A stretch of DNA of 64,000 nt from CAYQUO01 sp964420835 (GTDB lineage: Bacteria > Chloroflexota > Anaerolineae > Anaerolineales > Anaerolineaceae), in contig CAYQUO010000006.1 in NCBI GenBank assembly GCA_964420835.1, forward strand, positions 62,001 to 126,000, read 5' to 3'. The position numbers were made by a program, and so were the translations under genes. Below are positions 52,967 through 62,856 of this stretch, piece by piece; the stretch's first letter is position 1; each line of letters begins with the position of its first letter. Under the pieces are notes generated by a model. The model was not told where the DNA came from. It did not search any database and saw only the letters and a program-made list of their open reading frames with translations.

Positions 52967-53745
52967 TAGTCCAATACCAGGTCGGTCAATTTCATATCAT
53001 CTCCGCCATCCACCACCAGGTACTGTCCGGTGATGAAGCTTGCCTCATCGCTGGCAAGGAACAAACCGGCATAGGCAAGATCGGCTGGCACTCCCTGCCG
53101 GGCTGTTTTTGGCGAAAGCCTTAACAGGTTCACCGGATTGGGTTGTACCACCGGGTCCTTGATCGGACGGTAGTCAAACAATCCAGGTCCAAGTGAATTT
53201 ACCCGGATGCGGTCATCCAGATAATCATTGGCCATGTTGCGGGTCATCTCAATAATGCCTGCCTTGGTATAGGCATATAATGGGTTGGCCATTCTCCGAA
53301 CATGATCCGAAGCTGCCACGTTCACAATGCAACCACCGTTTCCCTGTTTTAGGAATTGCAGGATGGCCGCCTTGCAGGCGTTGAACACGGCTGTCAGGTT
53401 GCTCGAAACAATTCGGTCGTAGGCATCTTGTGAGATCTCGTGCAATTTCTTGTCCAACTCAACCCAGCCCCCACCAATATTGTTATACAATACATCCAGG
53501 CGTCCAAAGTTCTCTACGGCTGTGCGCACCATCCGCCCGGCACCCTCCATGTCGGCTGCACTTCCCACACAGATGGCGCACTCACCCCCCTTGTTGCGGA
53601 TCATCTCGGCGGTTTCTTTTAGCACCGCCTCCCTGCGTGCAGCAATGACAACCTTAGCGCCCTCCTGGGCGAACAACAGCGGAGCACTTCTTCCCAAATG
53701 TTCTCCGGCTCCAACAACGAGCACTACTTTTCCACTTACACGCAT
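52966..53745 (-). CDS. Short-chain dehydrogenase/reductase (SDR) a
   Basis: 259 residues from the ATG at 53745 (GGAGG before it). Rossmann motif GAGEHLGRS at 11-19 in place of TGxxxGxG, NNIGGGW for NNAG, NVAASDH for the catalytic Ser, YAYTK with Tyr and Lys, and GGDDMK at the end. The polar G-E-H turn is unusual. It overlaps the transketolase-like gene at its 3' end. Substrate unknown; an alcohol or keto intermediate of the operon's pathway. Confidence 0.88.
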   Translation of the reverse strand: MRVSGKVVLVVGAGEHLGRSAPLLFAQEGAKVVIAARREAVLKETAEMIRNKGGECAICVGSAADMEGAGRMVRTAVENFGRLDVLYNNIGGGWVELDKKLHEISQDAYDRIVSSNLTAVFNACKAAILQFLKQGNGGCIVNVAASDHVRRMANPLYAYTKAGIIEMTRNMANDYLDDRIRVNSLGPGLFDYRPIKDPVVQPNPVNLLRLSPKTARQGVPADLAYAGLFLASDEASFITGQYLVVDGGDDMKLTDLVLD

Positions 53746-53771
53746 ATCACACCTCCAGTAACATCTAATGT

Positions 53772-56543
53772 CTATTGTTTTAGTTTCGCCAGAACCTTGG
53801 ATGGAAGCATGGGCAGACTGTTCATCCAAACACCCAGTGCGTCATGGATGGCATTGGCGATGGCCGGTGCGGTCGGTGAAATTGCCAGTTCGCCCATGCC
53901 CTTTGCGCCGAACGGGCCTTTCGGGTGGTAATCTTCAACAATGATCGGAATGATCTCGGGAAGGTCTCTGTAACGCAATAGGCCAAGGTCCTTTAACAGT
54001 GTAGTTTGCGGAATTCCTTTGGCAACTACGAATTCTTCATTTAAAGCATAACCCATGCCCTGTATCGCGGCACCTTCGATCTGACCAGCAACATTCTTTT
54101 TCAGGATGGGTGCCCCCACATCATGGGCTGCGATAAGTTTGAGCACCCGAACACTTCCGGTCTCCGGGTTGGCGGCTACCATGGCTACCTGTACCCCAAA
54201 ATCATAGGCAAAATGCATGGGAGCTTCCGGTATCCCGCTGGGATAAGCATCGCTGTGGGCAGCGGGGGGCTGAGTCTTGGGGGCATCATAGGAAAACCGG
54301 CTGACAAATCCCTGGCCACCCCTGCCCAGCTCTTCCAGGCTTATCAACTGTTTATGGGTGCGTTTGTCCATAAAATTGCCATTTTTGATCTCCAGTTCAC
54401 CCTTGGGAACCTTGAATTCGCTGGATACGGTTTCCCACAACATCTCTTTTAACCCTTCACTGGCTTTCAAAACGGCATTACCAGACATGAAGGTTGCTCT
54501 GGAGGCCGTTGTCATTCCTCCAGGAGGGTCCTCACGGGTATCAGCGGTGTGCACCCTGATGTAACGCGGTTCCAGTCCGAAGACACGCCCCGCGATTGCA
54601 GACACAAGTGGATTTACTCCCTGGCCCATGTCGGTTCCACCATGACGTACCAGGATTTTTCCATCCTTTTCAAGGGATACCTGGGCTCCGGAGTTGTCCG
54701 GGATGTTCGACCCCAGCCCAACATTCTTGTAAGCTGCTGCAACGCCAATACCCAGTTTTTCGCCGGGAAGCAGTTGTGGTCGTGCAGTTTTTGCCAATTC
54801 CTCTCGCGCAGCCTGAAGGCAGGGGATGATCCCCACTCCCACATCTTCAGTCATCACATCTCCGGTTATGGTCGCCTTGCCCAGGTCCAGGGCGTTCTTC
54901 AACCTCACATCGAAGGCATCCAAACCAAGTCGGTCAATGATCTTTTGCAGGTGTACTTCGGCTGCAAAGGCAACCTGTGGACTTCCGTAGCCGCGAAATG
55001 CCCCGCAGGGTGGATTGTTGGTGTGGACTGCATATGCATCGATATTTACATTTGGTACCACGTATGGGCCACATCCGAAGGCGGACATGCGAAAGAGCAC
55101 TGCCTCGCCCGCCGAGGCATAAGCCCCGGTGTCGCCGTAGATCTGGATATCAGCCGCTATGATCGTACCGTCTTTTTTCGCGCCCACTTTGTAATGAAGC
55201 CTGGCTGCGTGTCGTTTGTAACTAACCAAAAGCGATTCCTGCCGGCTCCAGCGAACCTTGACCGGTTTTCCGGTCACCATGGCTGCCAGTGCTGCATGAA
55301 TCTGTGTGGAGATATCCTCTTTTCCTCCAAAACCACCACCCATATACTGGTGGGCGATATGTACCTTTTCCTCCGGAAGGCCCAGGACCATGGCAATCTG
55401 GCGCTGGTCATCAGTTGGGCCCTGACTGCCGGCATGGATCACAACCCCGTCCCCTTCGGGCATGGCAATACCGGTTTCCGTCTCCATATATGCATGTTCA
55501 ATAAAGGGAACATCATAATCATCTTCCAGGATGAGGTCGGCTTCAGAAAAACCTTTGACTACATCTCCCTTGCTGGTTCGAAAATGGATCAGGATGTTTG
55601 GCTTTTCAGGAGAGGCTTCCTTTAACCGCGGGTGCAACACTTGGGCTCCTGGGGCAAGTGCCTCCTCAATGGTTGAAATAACCGGCAAGGGTTCCAATTC
55701 CACGTCAATGGCTTGTACAGCCGCCTGGACCTGTTCCTGGGTTTCTCCAACCACGAGTGCCAAGGCGTCTCCCACGTACAATACATCGTGCTCCTCGTCG
55801 CAAAAGACCGGCTGATCCACCTGGATGAGACCGTAAATTTTTGACCCTGGAATATCCTTGCTGGTTAGCACGGCCACAATCCCCGGCATGGCTTTCGCCT
55901 TTTGGGTGTCAATCCGCCTGACCCGTGCATGGGGAATGTTCGCCCGGCGTGCAGCAGCATACAACATCCCCGGAAAGGACAGATCATCCGTATATCTGAG
56001 TCTTCCGGTCACTTTCTCCAGGGCCATATATTCATCTGCCGTATCTTGCTCCGTCCAGGTCGAGGCTTCTTCCCCCCGGAGGATGGCAGCTGCCCGGGTG
56101 ACAGCCTGGTCCATTCGATTCATACCAACACAGCGGCAAAGGACACCGGTAAGTGCCTGGGAGATTTCTTTGCTTGTGGGTTTTGGGTTGTTATCCAACA
56201 GCGCCTTGGCGGTCATTAAACCGCCTGGCGCACAATATCCGCACTGAAAGATACCATCCTGGATGACCGTTTGCACAAGTGGGTGGGGTGGATCCCCTGC
56301 CAGGCTTTCAATCGTCTCGATGACCGCCCCATCCAGATTGGCCATTTTGGTGGTACAGGCATTGCGGGCTTTTCCGTTGATGATCACACGGCACAAGCCG
56401 CAGGTTCCTTCGCCATCGCAACCTTGCTTGGTGCCAGTCAGCCCAACACCTTCCCGCAGGAACCGCAACAGCATCCCACCCCGATATTCCGGGGGTACTG
56501 GATACTCCTTCCCATTGATCGTTATTTTTGGTTGATCATTCAT
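53772..56543 (-). CDS. xdhD: XdhD-type Mo/Fe-S hydroxylase (fused 2Fe-2S and molybdopterin subunits)
   Basis: 923 residues. N-terminal 2Fe-2S domain (1-160): CDGEGTCGLC plus Cys in KARNAC, and QCGYCAPG with LCRCVGMN. Then the hammerhead domain, the molybdopterin domain with MGGGFGGKED near 405 and FRGYGSPQVAFAAE near 515, and catalytic Glu in GAKGMGELAISP near the end. This fusion without a FAD domain is the E. coli XdhD layout. It is distinct in sequence from the large subunit at 14074-16326. GGAGG lies before the start. With the SsnA gene 59 bases upstream it repeats a known purine-degradation pairing. The FAD partner is not in the operon. Confidence 0.92.
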   Translation of the reverse strand: MNDQPKITINGKEYPVPPEYRGGMLLRFLREGVGLTGTKQGCDGEGTCGLCRVIINGKARNACTTKMANLDGAVIETIESLAGDPPHPLVQTVIQDGIFQCGYCAPGGLMTAKALLDNNPKPTSKEISQALTGVLCRCVGMNRMDQAVTRAAAILRGEEASTWTEQDTADEYMALEKVTGRLRYTDDLSFPGMLYAAARRANIPHARVRRIDTQKAKAMPGIVAVLTSKDIPGSKIYGLIQVDQPVFCDEEHDVLYVGDALALVVGETQEQVQAAVQAIDVELEPLPVISTIEEALAPGAQVLHPRLKEASPEKPNILIHFRTSKGDVVKGFSEADLILEDDYDVPFIEHAYMETETGIAMPEGDGVVIHAGSQGPTDDQRQIAMVLGLPEEKVHIAHQYMGGGFGGKEDISTQIHAALAAMVTGKPVKVRWSRQESLLVSYKRHAARLHYKVGAKKDGTIIAADIQIYGDTGAYASAGEAVLFRMSAFGCGPYVVPNVNIDAYAVHTNNPPCGAFRGYGSPQVAFAAEVHLQKIIDRLGLDAFDVRLKNALDLGKATITGDVMTEDVGVGIIPCLQAAREELAKTARPQLLPGEKLGIGVAAAYKNVGLGSNIPDNSGAQVSLEKDGKILVRHGGTDMGQGVNPLVSAIAGRVFGLEPRYIRVHTADTREDPPGGMTTASRATFMSGNAVLKASEGLKEMLWETVSSEFKVPKGELEIKNGNFMDKRTHKQLISLEELGRGGQGFVSRFSYDAPKTQPPAAHSDAYPSGIPEAPMHFAYDFGVQVAMVAANPETGSVRVLKLIAAHDVGAPILKKNVAGQIEGAAIQGMGYALNEEFVVAKGIPQTTLLKDLGLLRYRDLPEIIPIIVEDYHPKGPFGAKGMGELAISPTAPAIANAIHDALGVWMNSLPMLPSKVLAKLKQ

Positions 56544-56602
56544 GGTACTTCCTCCAAAAACCGTCGGAGTCTTCCTTCCTTGGCTTTATTAATCAACAAT
56601 CA

Positions 56603-58018
56603 TCACTTAACAATGGATCGCCATGCCGGACCCTGTTTTGGCCAGGGGGCCGCCAATAGATCGCGGGTCTCCTGTCCGGCTCTATTAATCAGATCCTCCC
56701 GATTCTGAATGGCTTCAGCCATGACCTTCTTCTCATCCATGGAAAGAACCTTACGGTCTTCCATCAGCACCTGGCCTTCCACGATGGTATGGATCACATC
56801 ACTACCCCGTGCGCTGTAGATCAGCTTGGGCAACCAGCGACCATCCGGCAACAGGTGAGGAGCTCTGAAGTCCACAACGATGACATCAGCCTTTTTCCCC
56901 TCTTCGATCGAACCGGTTTCCTTATCCAATCCCAAAACCCTGGCACCACCGATCGTTAGCATTTCCATGATCTGTTCCGCGGTCACCGATTCGGCATCAA
57001 GCTTGGTTGCTTTCTGCAAAATCCCCGCTGTTCGGCCCACCTCCAGCATATCATAGGTGTAACTGGCGGCACCATCGGTTCCCAGTCCCACCGAAATACC
57101 CCGGCTTAACATTTGGCTTACCGGCGCAACGCCATAGCCTAGGTAGGAATTTGCCACCGGGCAATGAACCACCTTGGTATCGGTTTTGGCGATGATGTCG
57201 ATCTCCCGGTCCGACAGCCAAACGGCATGGAACATCACCCCTCTCGGACCGGTAAGACCCAAGCTATGAAAATGTTCCAGATCGCGTTCACCGAAACGTC
57301 GAATGGTGTAGGAATTGATCTCGATCCAGCCGGCAACGTGGGTGCTCACATTGATCCCAAGTTCCTTCGCCAAGGCAACTGTCTTTATCATCAGGCTTTC
57401 GCTGATATCCTCGGTGGATCCAGGGCCCAATGCAACAGTTGTTCGCCGGGTGTTATGCCAATTCTTGTGGAACCGGCGGGCTTCCTTAACCAGCAGGTCT
57501 TCCGATTGGATCATGGTCATGTATTCTGAATCGGTTCGCTCGCCTGCAAATGTCTGGTCCAGCAACCCGAAAACCATCTGGGAGCGCATTCCAGCCTGGT
57601 CAAAGACCTCGGTCACACGGTTAATGTTCTCCATTTCCGTGTGCAGGTACCAGTGATCAGAAATGGTGGTCACCCCATTGCGGATCATTTCCAGAGAGGC
57701 AAGGGCAGCGCCAGCCCGGGCATTCTCCGGGGTGATTTTGGAAACCACGGGAAAGAGAAAACGCCAATTCCAGGGATCAAAGTGCATGTCGTAGCCAATT
57801 CCTTCGATCAAAGATTGGTACACATGAGAATGTCCATTAATAAACCCAGGGCAGACCACGCAGCCGGCCGCATCCAAAACTTTGCGGGCATCAACCTTCA
57901 AGCCTTTTCCCACTGCCACTATCTTTCCCTGGTCGATCGCCACATCACACCCCTCAATCACTCTTCGCTTTTCGTCCATGGTGATCACAGCGCCGTTCTT
58001 GATGAATAACTCAACCAT
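56603..58018 (-). CDS. ssnA: SsnA-type aminohydrolase (TrzN/guanine deaminase superfamily)
   Basis: 471-residue metal-dependent amidohydrolase. NGHSHVYQSL gives the HxH, HVAGW the third His, MFHAVWLSD the fourth region and GTDGAAS the metal Asp. Superfamily members deaminate guanine, 8-oxoguanine or s-triazines. SsnA lies with xdhD in anaerobic purine clusters of enterobacteria, matching this order. AAGGAG before the ATG; 52 bases after the dihydroorotase-family gene. Exact substrate is unproven. Confidence 0.88.
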   Translation of the reverse strand: MVELFIKNGAVITMDEKRRVIEGCDVAIDQGKIVAVGKGLKVDARKVLDAAGCVVCPGFINGHSHVYQSLIEGIGYDMHFDPWNWRFLFPVVSKITPENARAGAALASLEMIRNGVTTISDHWYLHTEMENINRVTEVFDQAGMRSQMVFGLLDQTFAGERTDSEYMTMIQSEDLLVKEARRFHKNWHNTRRTTVALGPGSTEDISESLMIKTVALAKELGINVSTHVAGWIEINSYTIRRFGERDLEHFHSLGLTGPRGVMFHAVWLSDREIDIIAKTDTKVVHCPVANSYLGYGVAPVSQMLSRGISVGLGTDGAASYTYDMLEVGRTAGILQKATKLDAESVTAEQIMEMLTIGGARVLGLDKETGSIEEGKKADVIVVDFRAPHLLPDGRWLPKLIYSARGSDVIHTIVEGQVLMEDRKVLSMDEKKVMAEAIQNREDLINRAGQETRDLLAAPWPKQGPAWRSIVK

Positions 58019-58070
58019 TTAATTTCTCCTTATAAGATAACAATTTCAGTTCAACATCTGCAGAAGAAAA

Positions 58071-59384
58071 TCATTTGCTCTCCAGCAGGTAATGCCCGGT
58101 TCCTTTTTCAGCCAGGATCTGCCTTCCGTCCCAGATTGTGTTGCCCCGTACCAGGGTCATTTCAACCCGGCAACCCAGTTCCCATCCTTCATAAGGAAGA
58201 ATTCCGATCAAAGATCCTTCCGCTTCAGGTGACAATTTCCATGTCTTCCCTGTATTCAGGATCACCAGATCCGCATCCATGCCAACAGCAATACTGCCTT
58301 TTTTATGTCCGATCTTCATGAGTTGCGCCGGTCGTTCTGAAGCAACCTCCACGAAGCGCCCCAGCGTCATCCTTTTTTCGATTATGGCCGCATGATACAT
58401 AAGAGGCATCATGATTTCCAGGCCGGGAATGCCGGGTTCCTGGCTGCTAAGTGGTGGTTTTTTTATGTCTGGCGTGGGCAGTGCTCCCAGGTAGTGATCA
58501 CTAATCAGCGCGTCCAAAACACCATCCCGCAGGCCATCCCAAAGCCTGTTCCTGTCCTCCGCCTTGCGCAGAGCCGGCGTTGCCAGTACACGACCGGGGT
58601 CCTTTTGGAAAGAGGTTTCATCCAGCAGCAGATAATGTGGGGTGGTTTCGGCGGTAACATCAGTACCCCAGCCCCTGTATGCATCGATGAGGTCTACAGT
58701 TCGACCGGATGAGACGTGGCAGATGTGGAGTGGAGCACCTGCCGCCCTGGCCATTTCCATCACCTGTGCTGCGGCTACATTTTCCGCCACCGGTGGGTTT
58801 GCCCGCGGGAAACCCAGCGGGTCAGTCCAATCCACTGCATCCAGGCAAGCGGGTTCCTCAGCGTGCACTGTGAAGCGAACGCCAGAGGCCGCCGCCGCCT
58901 GGACGGATTTCCAGATGAGCGATACCGGTGGCCTGGAAAGCATAAACAATTTGAACTGTGCAACGCCCAACCGGGCAAGCTCCGACAGGTTTCCAAGGTC
59001 CTCTTCTTCCGTGATGATTCCACCGGTAAAACCGAAATCCGTCACGCATTCCCGCTCTGCAAGTTTTTTCCGTGCCGTGAAACTATTTTCATCGATCACG
59101 CATTTGGGAGGAGGCATATCGATTACGGTGGTCACTCCCCCACGCGCGGCCGCACAGGTGCCGCCGTGGAACGTTTCGGCTCCGTCTTTTAGGTGGGCGT
59201 GAATATCGATCATCCCGGGCAGAAGCGTCATTCCGGTTGCATCAATATGCCTGGCATCCCCATTGACGACCAGATTCCCCGGAGCAGCCAGTTGTTCGAT
59301 CCTGCCCTGATCATCGATCAGAAGATCCAAATAACCCAACTGCCCGGCTGACCAAACCAGCCCGTTTTTAATTACTACTTTCAT
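58071..59384 (-). CDS. Dihydroorotase/allantoinase-family cyclic amidohydrolase
   Basis: 437 residues from the ATG at 59384 (GGGAGG before it). DIHAHLKDG gives HxH, FKLFMLSRP the carboxylated Lys, HAEEPACLDAV, HICHVSSGRTVD and SDHYLG the other ligands. The length fits allantoinase and hydantoinase more than dihydroorotase. The protein has SDHYLGALP instead of the usual DHxPH. It overlaps the next upstream gene's end by ATGA and precedes ssnA. It could open a hydantoin, allantoin or similar ring. Confidence 0.85.
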   Translation of the reverse strand: MKVVIKNGLVWSAGQLGYLDLLIDDQGRIEQLAAPGNLVVNGDARHIDATGMTLLPGMIDIHAHLKDGAETFHGGTCAAARGGVTTVIDMPPPKCVIDENSFTARKKLAERECVTDFGFTGGIITEEEDLGNLSELARLGVAQFKLFMLSRPPVSLIWKSVQAAAASGVRFTVHAEEPACLDAVDWTDPLGFPRANPPVAENVAAAQVMEMARAAGAPLHICHVSSGRTVDLIDAYRGWGTDVTAETTPHYLLLDETSFQKDPGRVLATPALRKAEDRNRLWDGLRDGVLDALISDHYLGALPTPDIKKPPLSSQEPGIPGLEIMMPLMYHAAIIEKRMTLGRFVEVASERPAQLMKIGHKKGSIAVGMDADLVILNTGKTWKLSPEAEGSLIGILPYEGWELGCRVEMTLVRGNTIWDGRQILAEKGTGHYLLESK

Positions 59385-60220
59385 TCGAACCACCTCCCAT
59401 TTTTCCACCAAAGTTCAAGGCTGTTTTCACCCAATACCCGTTCCAAATCTCGGGGGCTGAGATCCAAGCGGCTTTGAATCCCTTCAATAACTCCGCTGTA
59501 ATTCCAGCGCTCCAGAATAAAAGGAAAATCCGAACCCCACAGGCAGCGGTCTGCTCCAAAGCGCAGGCAGGCTGCCCGGACCAGTTGCCAACCATCCTCG
59601 AACGGCGGCTTTTGGGTTGAGTAATAGTATAGCCCGGAGAGTTTTAGATGAATATTTGGATATTCCGATAAGCCAAGGAACTGCTGGAACTGGGGACTCA
59701 GGGAAGAACAGCCTGGTTCCGGGCGCGCCAAGTGGTCAATAATAATCGGCACACCAGGGTGACTGGAAGCAAATTCCTGTAACAAGGTGAAACAGGCCGG
59801 TGTCAATTGCAGGCAAACAGGAATGCCGAGCTGGTCAATTTTCTGCCACAGCCGCCTGTGGTCTTTGCTTTCCCGCCAGCGCTCCATTGGCTGGAGGTTC
59901 CAGTTTATGCGCAGTCCGGCCACCCCCTTCACCTTAACCAATTCTTCAAGGTTACTGCTCCCATCCGGACTGAAGGGGTCTACAAGGCAAACGGCCCGAA
60001 ATCTATGCCCATAAGGGGCAATCGAATCCAGCAGGTAGGAGTTGTCCCACCCGTAGGGTGTTGGTTGCACCAGGACCGCACGATTCACACCGAAAGCATC
60101 CATGTTCTCTGCCAGCAATTCAATGGTGGCTTTGCTGGTCGGGATGTAATCTCCGATCGGCGACCAGGGGTAGCGGTCTGTCTCTTGTGTCCAGATGTGG
60201 ACATGAGCATCGATGATCAT
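59381..60220 (-). CDS. Amidohydrolase-2 family (PF04909-type) hydrolase
   Basis: 279 residues. IDAHVHIW at the start gives the HxH ligands, IIDHLARPE the third His, and WGSDFPF the metal Asp, the standard TIM-barrel set of the ACMSD/2-pyrone-dicarboxylate lactonase group. These act on lactones or decarboxylate carbocyclic acids. Both ends are ATGA overlaps with neighbours. A second, different amidohydrolase in one operon suggests two hydrolytic steps. Confidence 0.85.
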   Translation of the reverse strand: MIIDAHVHIWTQETDRYPWSPIGDYIPTSKATIELLAENMDAFGVNRAVLVQPTPYGWDNSYLLDSIAPYGHRFRAVCLVDPFSPDGSSNLEELVKVKGVAGLRINWNLQPMERWRESKDHRRLWQKIDQLGIPVCLQLTPACFTLLQEFASSHPGVPIIIDHLARPEPGCSSLSPQFQQFLGLSEYPNIHLKLSGLYYYSTQKPPFEDGWQLVRAACLRFGADRCLWGSDFPFILERWNYSGVIEGIQSRLDLSPRDLERVLGENSLELWWKNGRWFE

Positions 60221-61191
60221 GTAAAACGTTCCTGCAATCCTCGAATGACACGATAGCCAAAGTCCAGGTAGGGCACATCAATACCCTGTTCCTGTGCCAT
60301 GCGCCAAATATATCCTCCGGTATCCTCAATCTCGGTCTTGCGTTTGCGTATTATGTCAAGAAGCATGGCCTGTCGGTATCCCTTACCGCCATGTTCCTCC
60401 CACTCCTTTCCATGAAGGATGACATTCCGCACCGCCTCTTCCACACCGCCTTCCACCCAGCCCATGATCTCAATCGTCCGATAATCCCTCACCTGCACTC
60501 CCATGGAACGGGCAACTTTGGCCATGTCCCGAGTGATCATCGTCATCAGGTAGGCAAAATCAGGGGTTTGCAGCATTTCCGTTGTTGTCAAGCCCGAAAG
60601 GGTTGCAGTTATCGAAAGGGGGGTCCACCACATCAGTTTGCACCATTCCACATCCTCGATCTCAGCCGATGCTTCGCATGGCAGTCCGCTGATATTAAAC
60701 CAGTGCACCACATCTTCAACGAATGGTGTAATGCCATGATCCGCATCCCCGATCCAGGTCGGAAAATCACGTTCGCCCCGTTGAACACGGCCAAAATCAA
60801 GAAGGGAGCCCGAGATGCGGGAAACGATCCGCAGGATCTGTGCCTTGGGAAAATATTTCTTCAACGGCTCGCTGCGACCCAGTCCATTTTGCACCGTTGC
60901 AATCGCCCGGGTGTTTATATGCTGGACGCTTTGCAGGGCTGCTTCTGTATCATGATTCTTGACTGCCACGATAAGCAGCCCGGTATCATGCAGTTCCTCC
61001 GGACGAACCGTGGCATGAACCGGAACAGTTGTAACCCCATCAGCACACTCAATGATCAATCCCCCATTTTTTTGGATCTCATCCACATGAGCTTGTCTCC
61101 GAAAGACCAACGACACTTCAGCCCCAGCCTTGTACAGGTAAGCCCCTACGAGCGCCCCCCATCCACCTGCCCCCATTATGACAACACGCAT
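60217..61191 (-). CDS. Ketopantoate-reductase-like oxidoreductase
   Basis: 324 residues. MGAGGWGALVGAYLYKAGAEV binds NAD(P), VQNGLGRSEPLKKYF near 110 and the WCKLMWWTPLSITATLSGL segment near 195 match the ApbA/PanE fold, where the Lys and the following Asn-Pro are key; here WTPLS replaces NAAIN, so the catalytic Asn is lost. It is not the true panE, which is at 33654. Substrate probably another 2-oxoacid or keto-acid. ATGA overlap with the amidohydrolase gene. Confidence 0.8.
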   Translation of the reverse strand: MRVVIMGAGGWGALVGAYLYKAGAEVSLVFRRQAHVDEIQKNGGLIIECADGVTTVPVHATVRPEELHDTGLLIVAVKNHDTEAALQSVQHINTRAIATVQNGLGRSEPLKKYFPKAQILRIVSRISGSLLDFGRVQRGERDFPTWIGDADHGITPFVEDVVHWFNISGLPCEASAEIEDVEWCKLMWWTPLSITATLSGLTTTEMLQTPDFAYLMTMITRDMAKVARSMGVQVRDYRTIEIMGWVEGGVEEAVRNVILHGKEWEEHGGKGYRQAMLLDIIRKRKTEIEDTGGYIWRMAQEQGIDVPYLDFGYRVIRGLQERFT

Positions 61192-61219
61192 ATTATTTTT
61201 ACTCCTTCCATAAAACTTG

Positions 61220-61987
61220 TTATTCTGCGGTATACCCACCATCCACGGGGATGGCAGCGCCCAGAATATAAGAGGATTCATCCGAAGCCAGGAACAATGC
61301 AGCCCTGGCCAGTTCCTCGGGTTTTGCCATCGATCCTCGTGGGATCACCCGGTTGAAGCGCTCACGGGCAGCCTGCGGGTCAGGGTCGCTGACGATCACT
61401 TTTTCAGTCATTTCGGTCTGGGTCACACCGGGGCACAGGGCATTCGCCCGGATGCCATCCCGTGCGTAATCCAGGGCAATATTCCGGGTCAACTGGAGAA
61501 CAGCCCCCTTGGAGGCAGTGTAAACGGAAAGGTTCCTTAAACCGACAATCGCAGCTGTTGAGGCTGTGTTGATGATGGTGCCCTTTCCGGCCTTTTGCAT
61601 GTACGGGATGACATATTTACAGGTCAGGAACACGCTCTTGACATTAACTGCCATCACCCTGTCCCAATCCTCCTCCTCAACATCAGCAATCCTTGCAAAG
61701 TGGTTCACCCCTGCATTGTTGTAAAGCACATCAATCCGGCCGAACCGCTCGATCGCTTTCATTACCATATCCTCGACCTGTTTTGCATCAACAAGATTTG
61801 TGCGCAGGAATATGGCAGTCCCGCCCTTCTCAAGGATCTGGTGAACGGTTCCATCACCGCCTTCCACATCCTGGTCAACGACAATCACCGAAGCCCCTTC
61901 TTCTGCAAACAACAGGGCAGCCGCCCGTCCGATACCGCCCGCAGCCCCGGTAATGATGATAACTTTGTTGGCAAGCCTTGTTCCCAT
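61220..61987 (-). CDS. Short-chain dehydrogenase/reductase (SDR) b
   Basis: 255 residues, classical SDR: TGAAGGIGRAAA, NNAGVNH, NTASTAAIVGL with Ser, YTASKGAV with Tyr and Lys, and the C-terminal GAAIPVDGGYT. GGAGA before the start. The sequence differs clearly from SDR a and SDR c. Substrate unknown. Confidence 0.92.
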   Translation of the reverse strand: MGTRLANKVIIITGAAGGIGRAAALLFAEEGASVIVVDQDVEGGDGTVHQILEKGGTAIFLRTNLVDAKQVEDMVMKAIERFGRIDVLYNNAGVNHFARIADVEEEDWDRVMAVNVKSVFLTCKYVIPYMQKAGKGTIINTASTAAIVGLRNLSVYTASKGAVLQLTRNIALDYARDGIRANALCPGVTQTEMTEKVIVSDPDPQAARERFNRVIPRGSMAKPEELARAALFLASDESSYILGAAIPVDGGYTAE

Positions 61988-62006
61988 TATGGTCTCCAGC
62001 TCTTAT

Positions 62007-62711
62007 TTAAAATAGATCCATGGTCCTGCCATTCATCACAATCCCATCGTTCGAAAGCAAGAAAACCACGGTTTGTGCAATGCCTTCCGGTGTGCACCAG
62101 GTGGAGAAATCCCCTTTCGGGTTGCGGCTCACCATTTTCTCTGTCGCAACCGGTCCGGGGCAGATGGCATTAACCCGGATGCCAAAGGAGGCTTCAGAAT
62201 CCGCCAATGCCCGTGTCAGGCCGATCATCCCGTGCTTGGCTGCACAGTAAGCCGCGAAATCGCCTTCACCACGCCGACCGGACCGCGAGGCTATGTTGAT
62301 CACCTGGCCACTTCTTTGCTTCCGCATGATCGGCAACACCGCCCGGCAGACCAAGAAGGCACTGCCAAGATTAAGCCTGAGGATCTGGTCCCATTCTTCG
62401 TTGTCAGTATCGATCAGGTTTTTCCGCAGGCCCTGTCCCAGGTTGTTGATCAGCACATCCACCCTGCCCCAATGGTGTACCACGGTTTGTACGGCACTTT
62501 CCACCTTGGCCGGGTCGGTCATATCAGCAGGAATCAATATCAAATCCGGGCTGCCACCTCCAGCCTCCTGCTCAACCTTTTGCAATTTTTCAAGGTTCCG
62601 GGAGACCAGTGCGATCCTGTATTTGTGCCTGAATAATTCCAGGGCCATTGCCCTGCCGATCCCTTCACTTCCACCAGTCAGGAACACGACCTCTTTTGGA
62701 TAAATGGACAT
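62007..62711 (-). CDS. Short-chain dehydrogenase/reductase (SDR) c
   Basis: 234 residues. TGGSEGIGRAMA, NNLGQGL, NIASRSGRR with Ser, YCAAKHGMI with Tyr and Lys. It ends RTMDLF instead of the usual DGG, a shortened C-terminus. It begins the run of catabolic genes, 145 bases after the ABC permease; the start has a weak ribosome site. Confidence 0.9.
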   Translation of the reverse strand: MSIYPKEVVFLTGGSEGIGRAMALELFRHKYRIALVSRNLEKLQKVEQEAGGGSPDLILIPADMTDPAKVESAVQTVVHHWGRVDVLINNLGQGLRKNLIDTDNEEWDQILRLNLGSAFLVCRAVLPIMRKQRSGQVINIASRSGRRGEGDFAAYCAAKHGMIGLTRALADSEASFGIRVNAICPGPVATEKMVSRNPKGDFSTWCTPEGIAQTVVFLLSNDGIVMNGRTMDLF

Positions 62712-62856
62712 AACCGTTTTGCTCGTTCACCTTAATAAAAATTGGAGGGTAACAAGGGCTCCAGCCCGGTTTGGCTCGCGGATGAAAGAGACTTTAATAT
62801 GCAAGCACAAAGTATTGTTCGCTTTCAATTCCAGTCTTCCAAAGAGTTCCATATTG

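Noticed and set aside
54549..55625. 358-codon plus-strand open frame
   Set aside because: Antisense to the XdhD-type gene; no motifs and unlikely composition. Long reverse frames are common opposite GC-rich third positions.
60391..61356. 321-codon plus-strand open frame
   Set aside because: Antisense to the PanE-like gene and the SDR b end; no recognisable motif.
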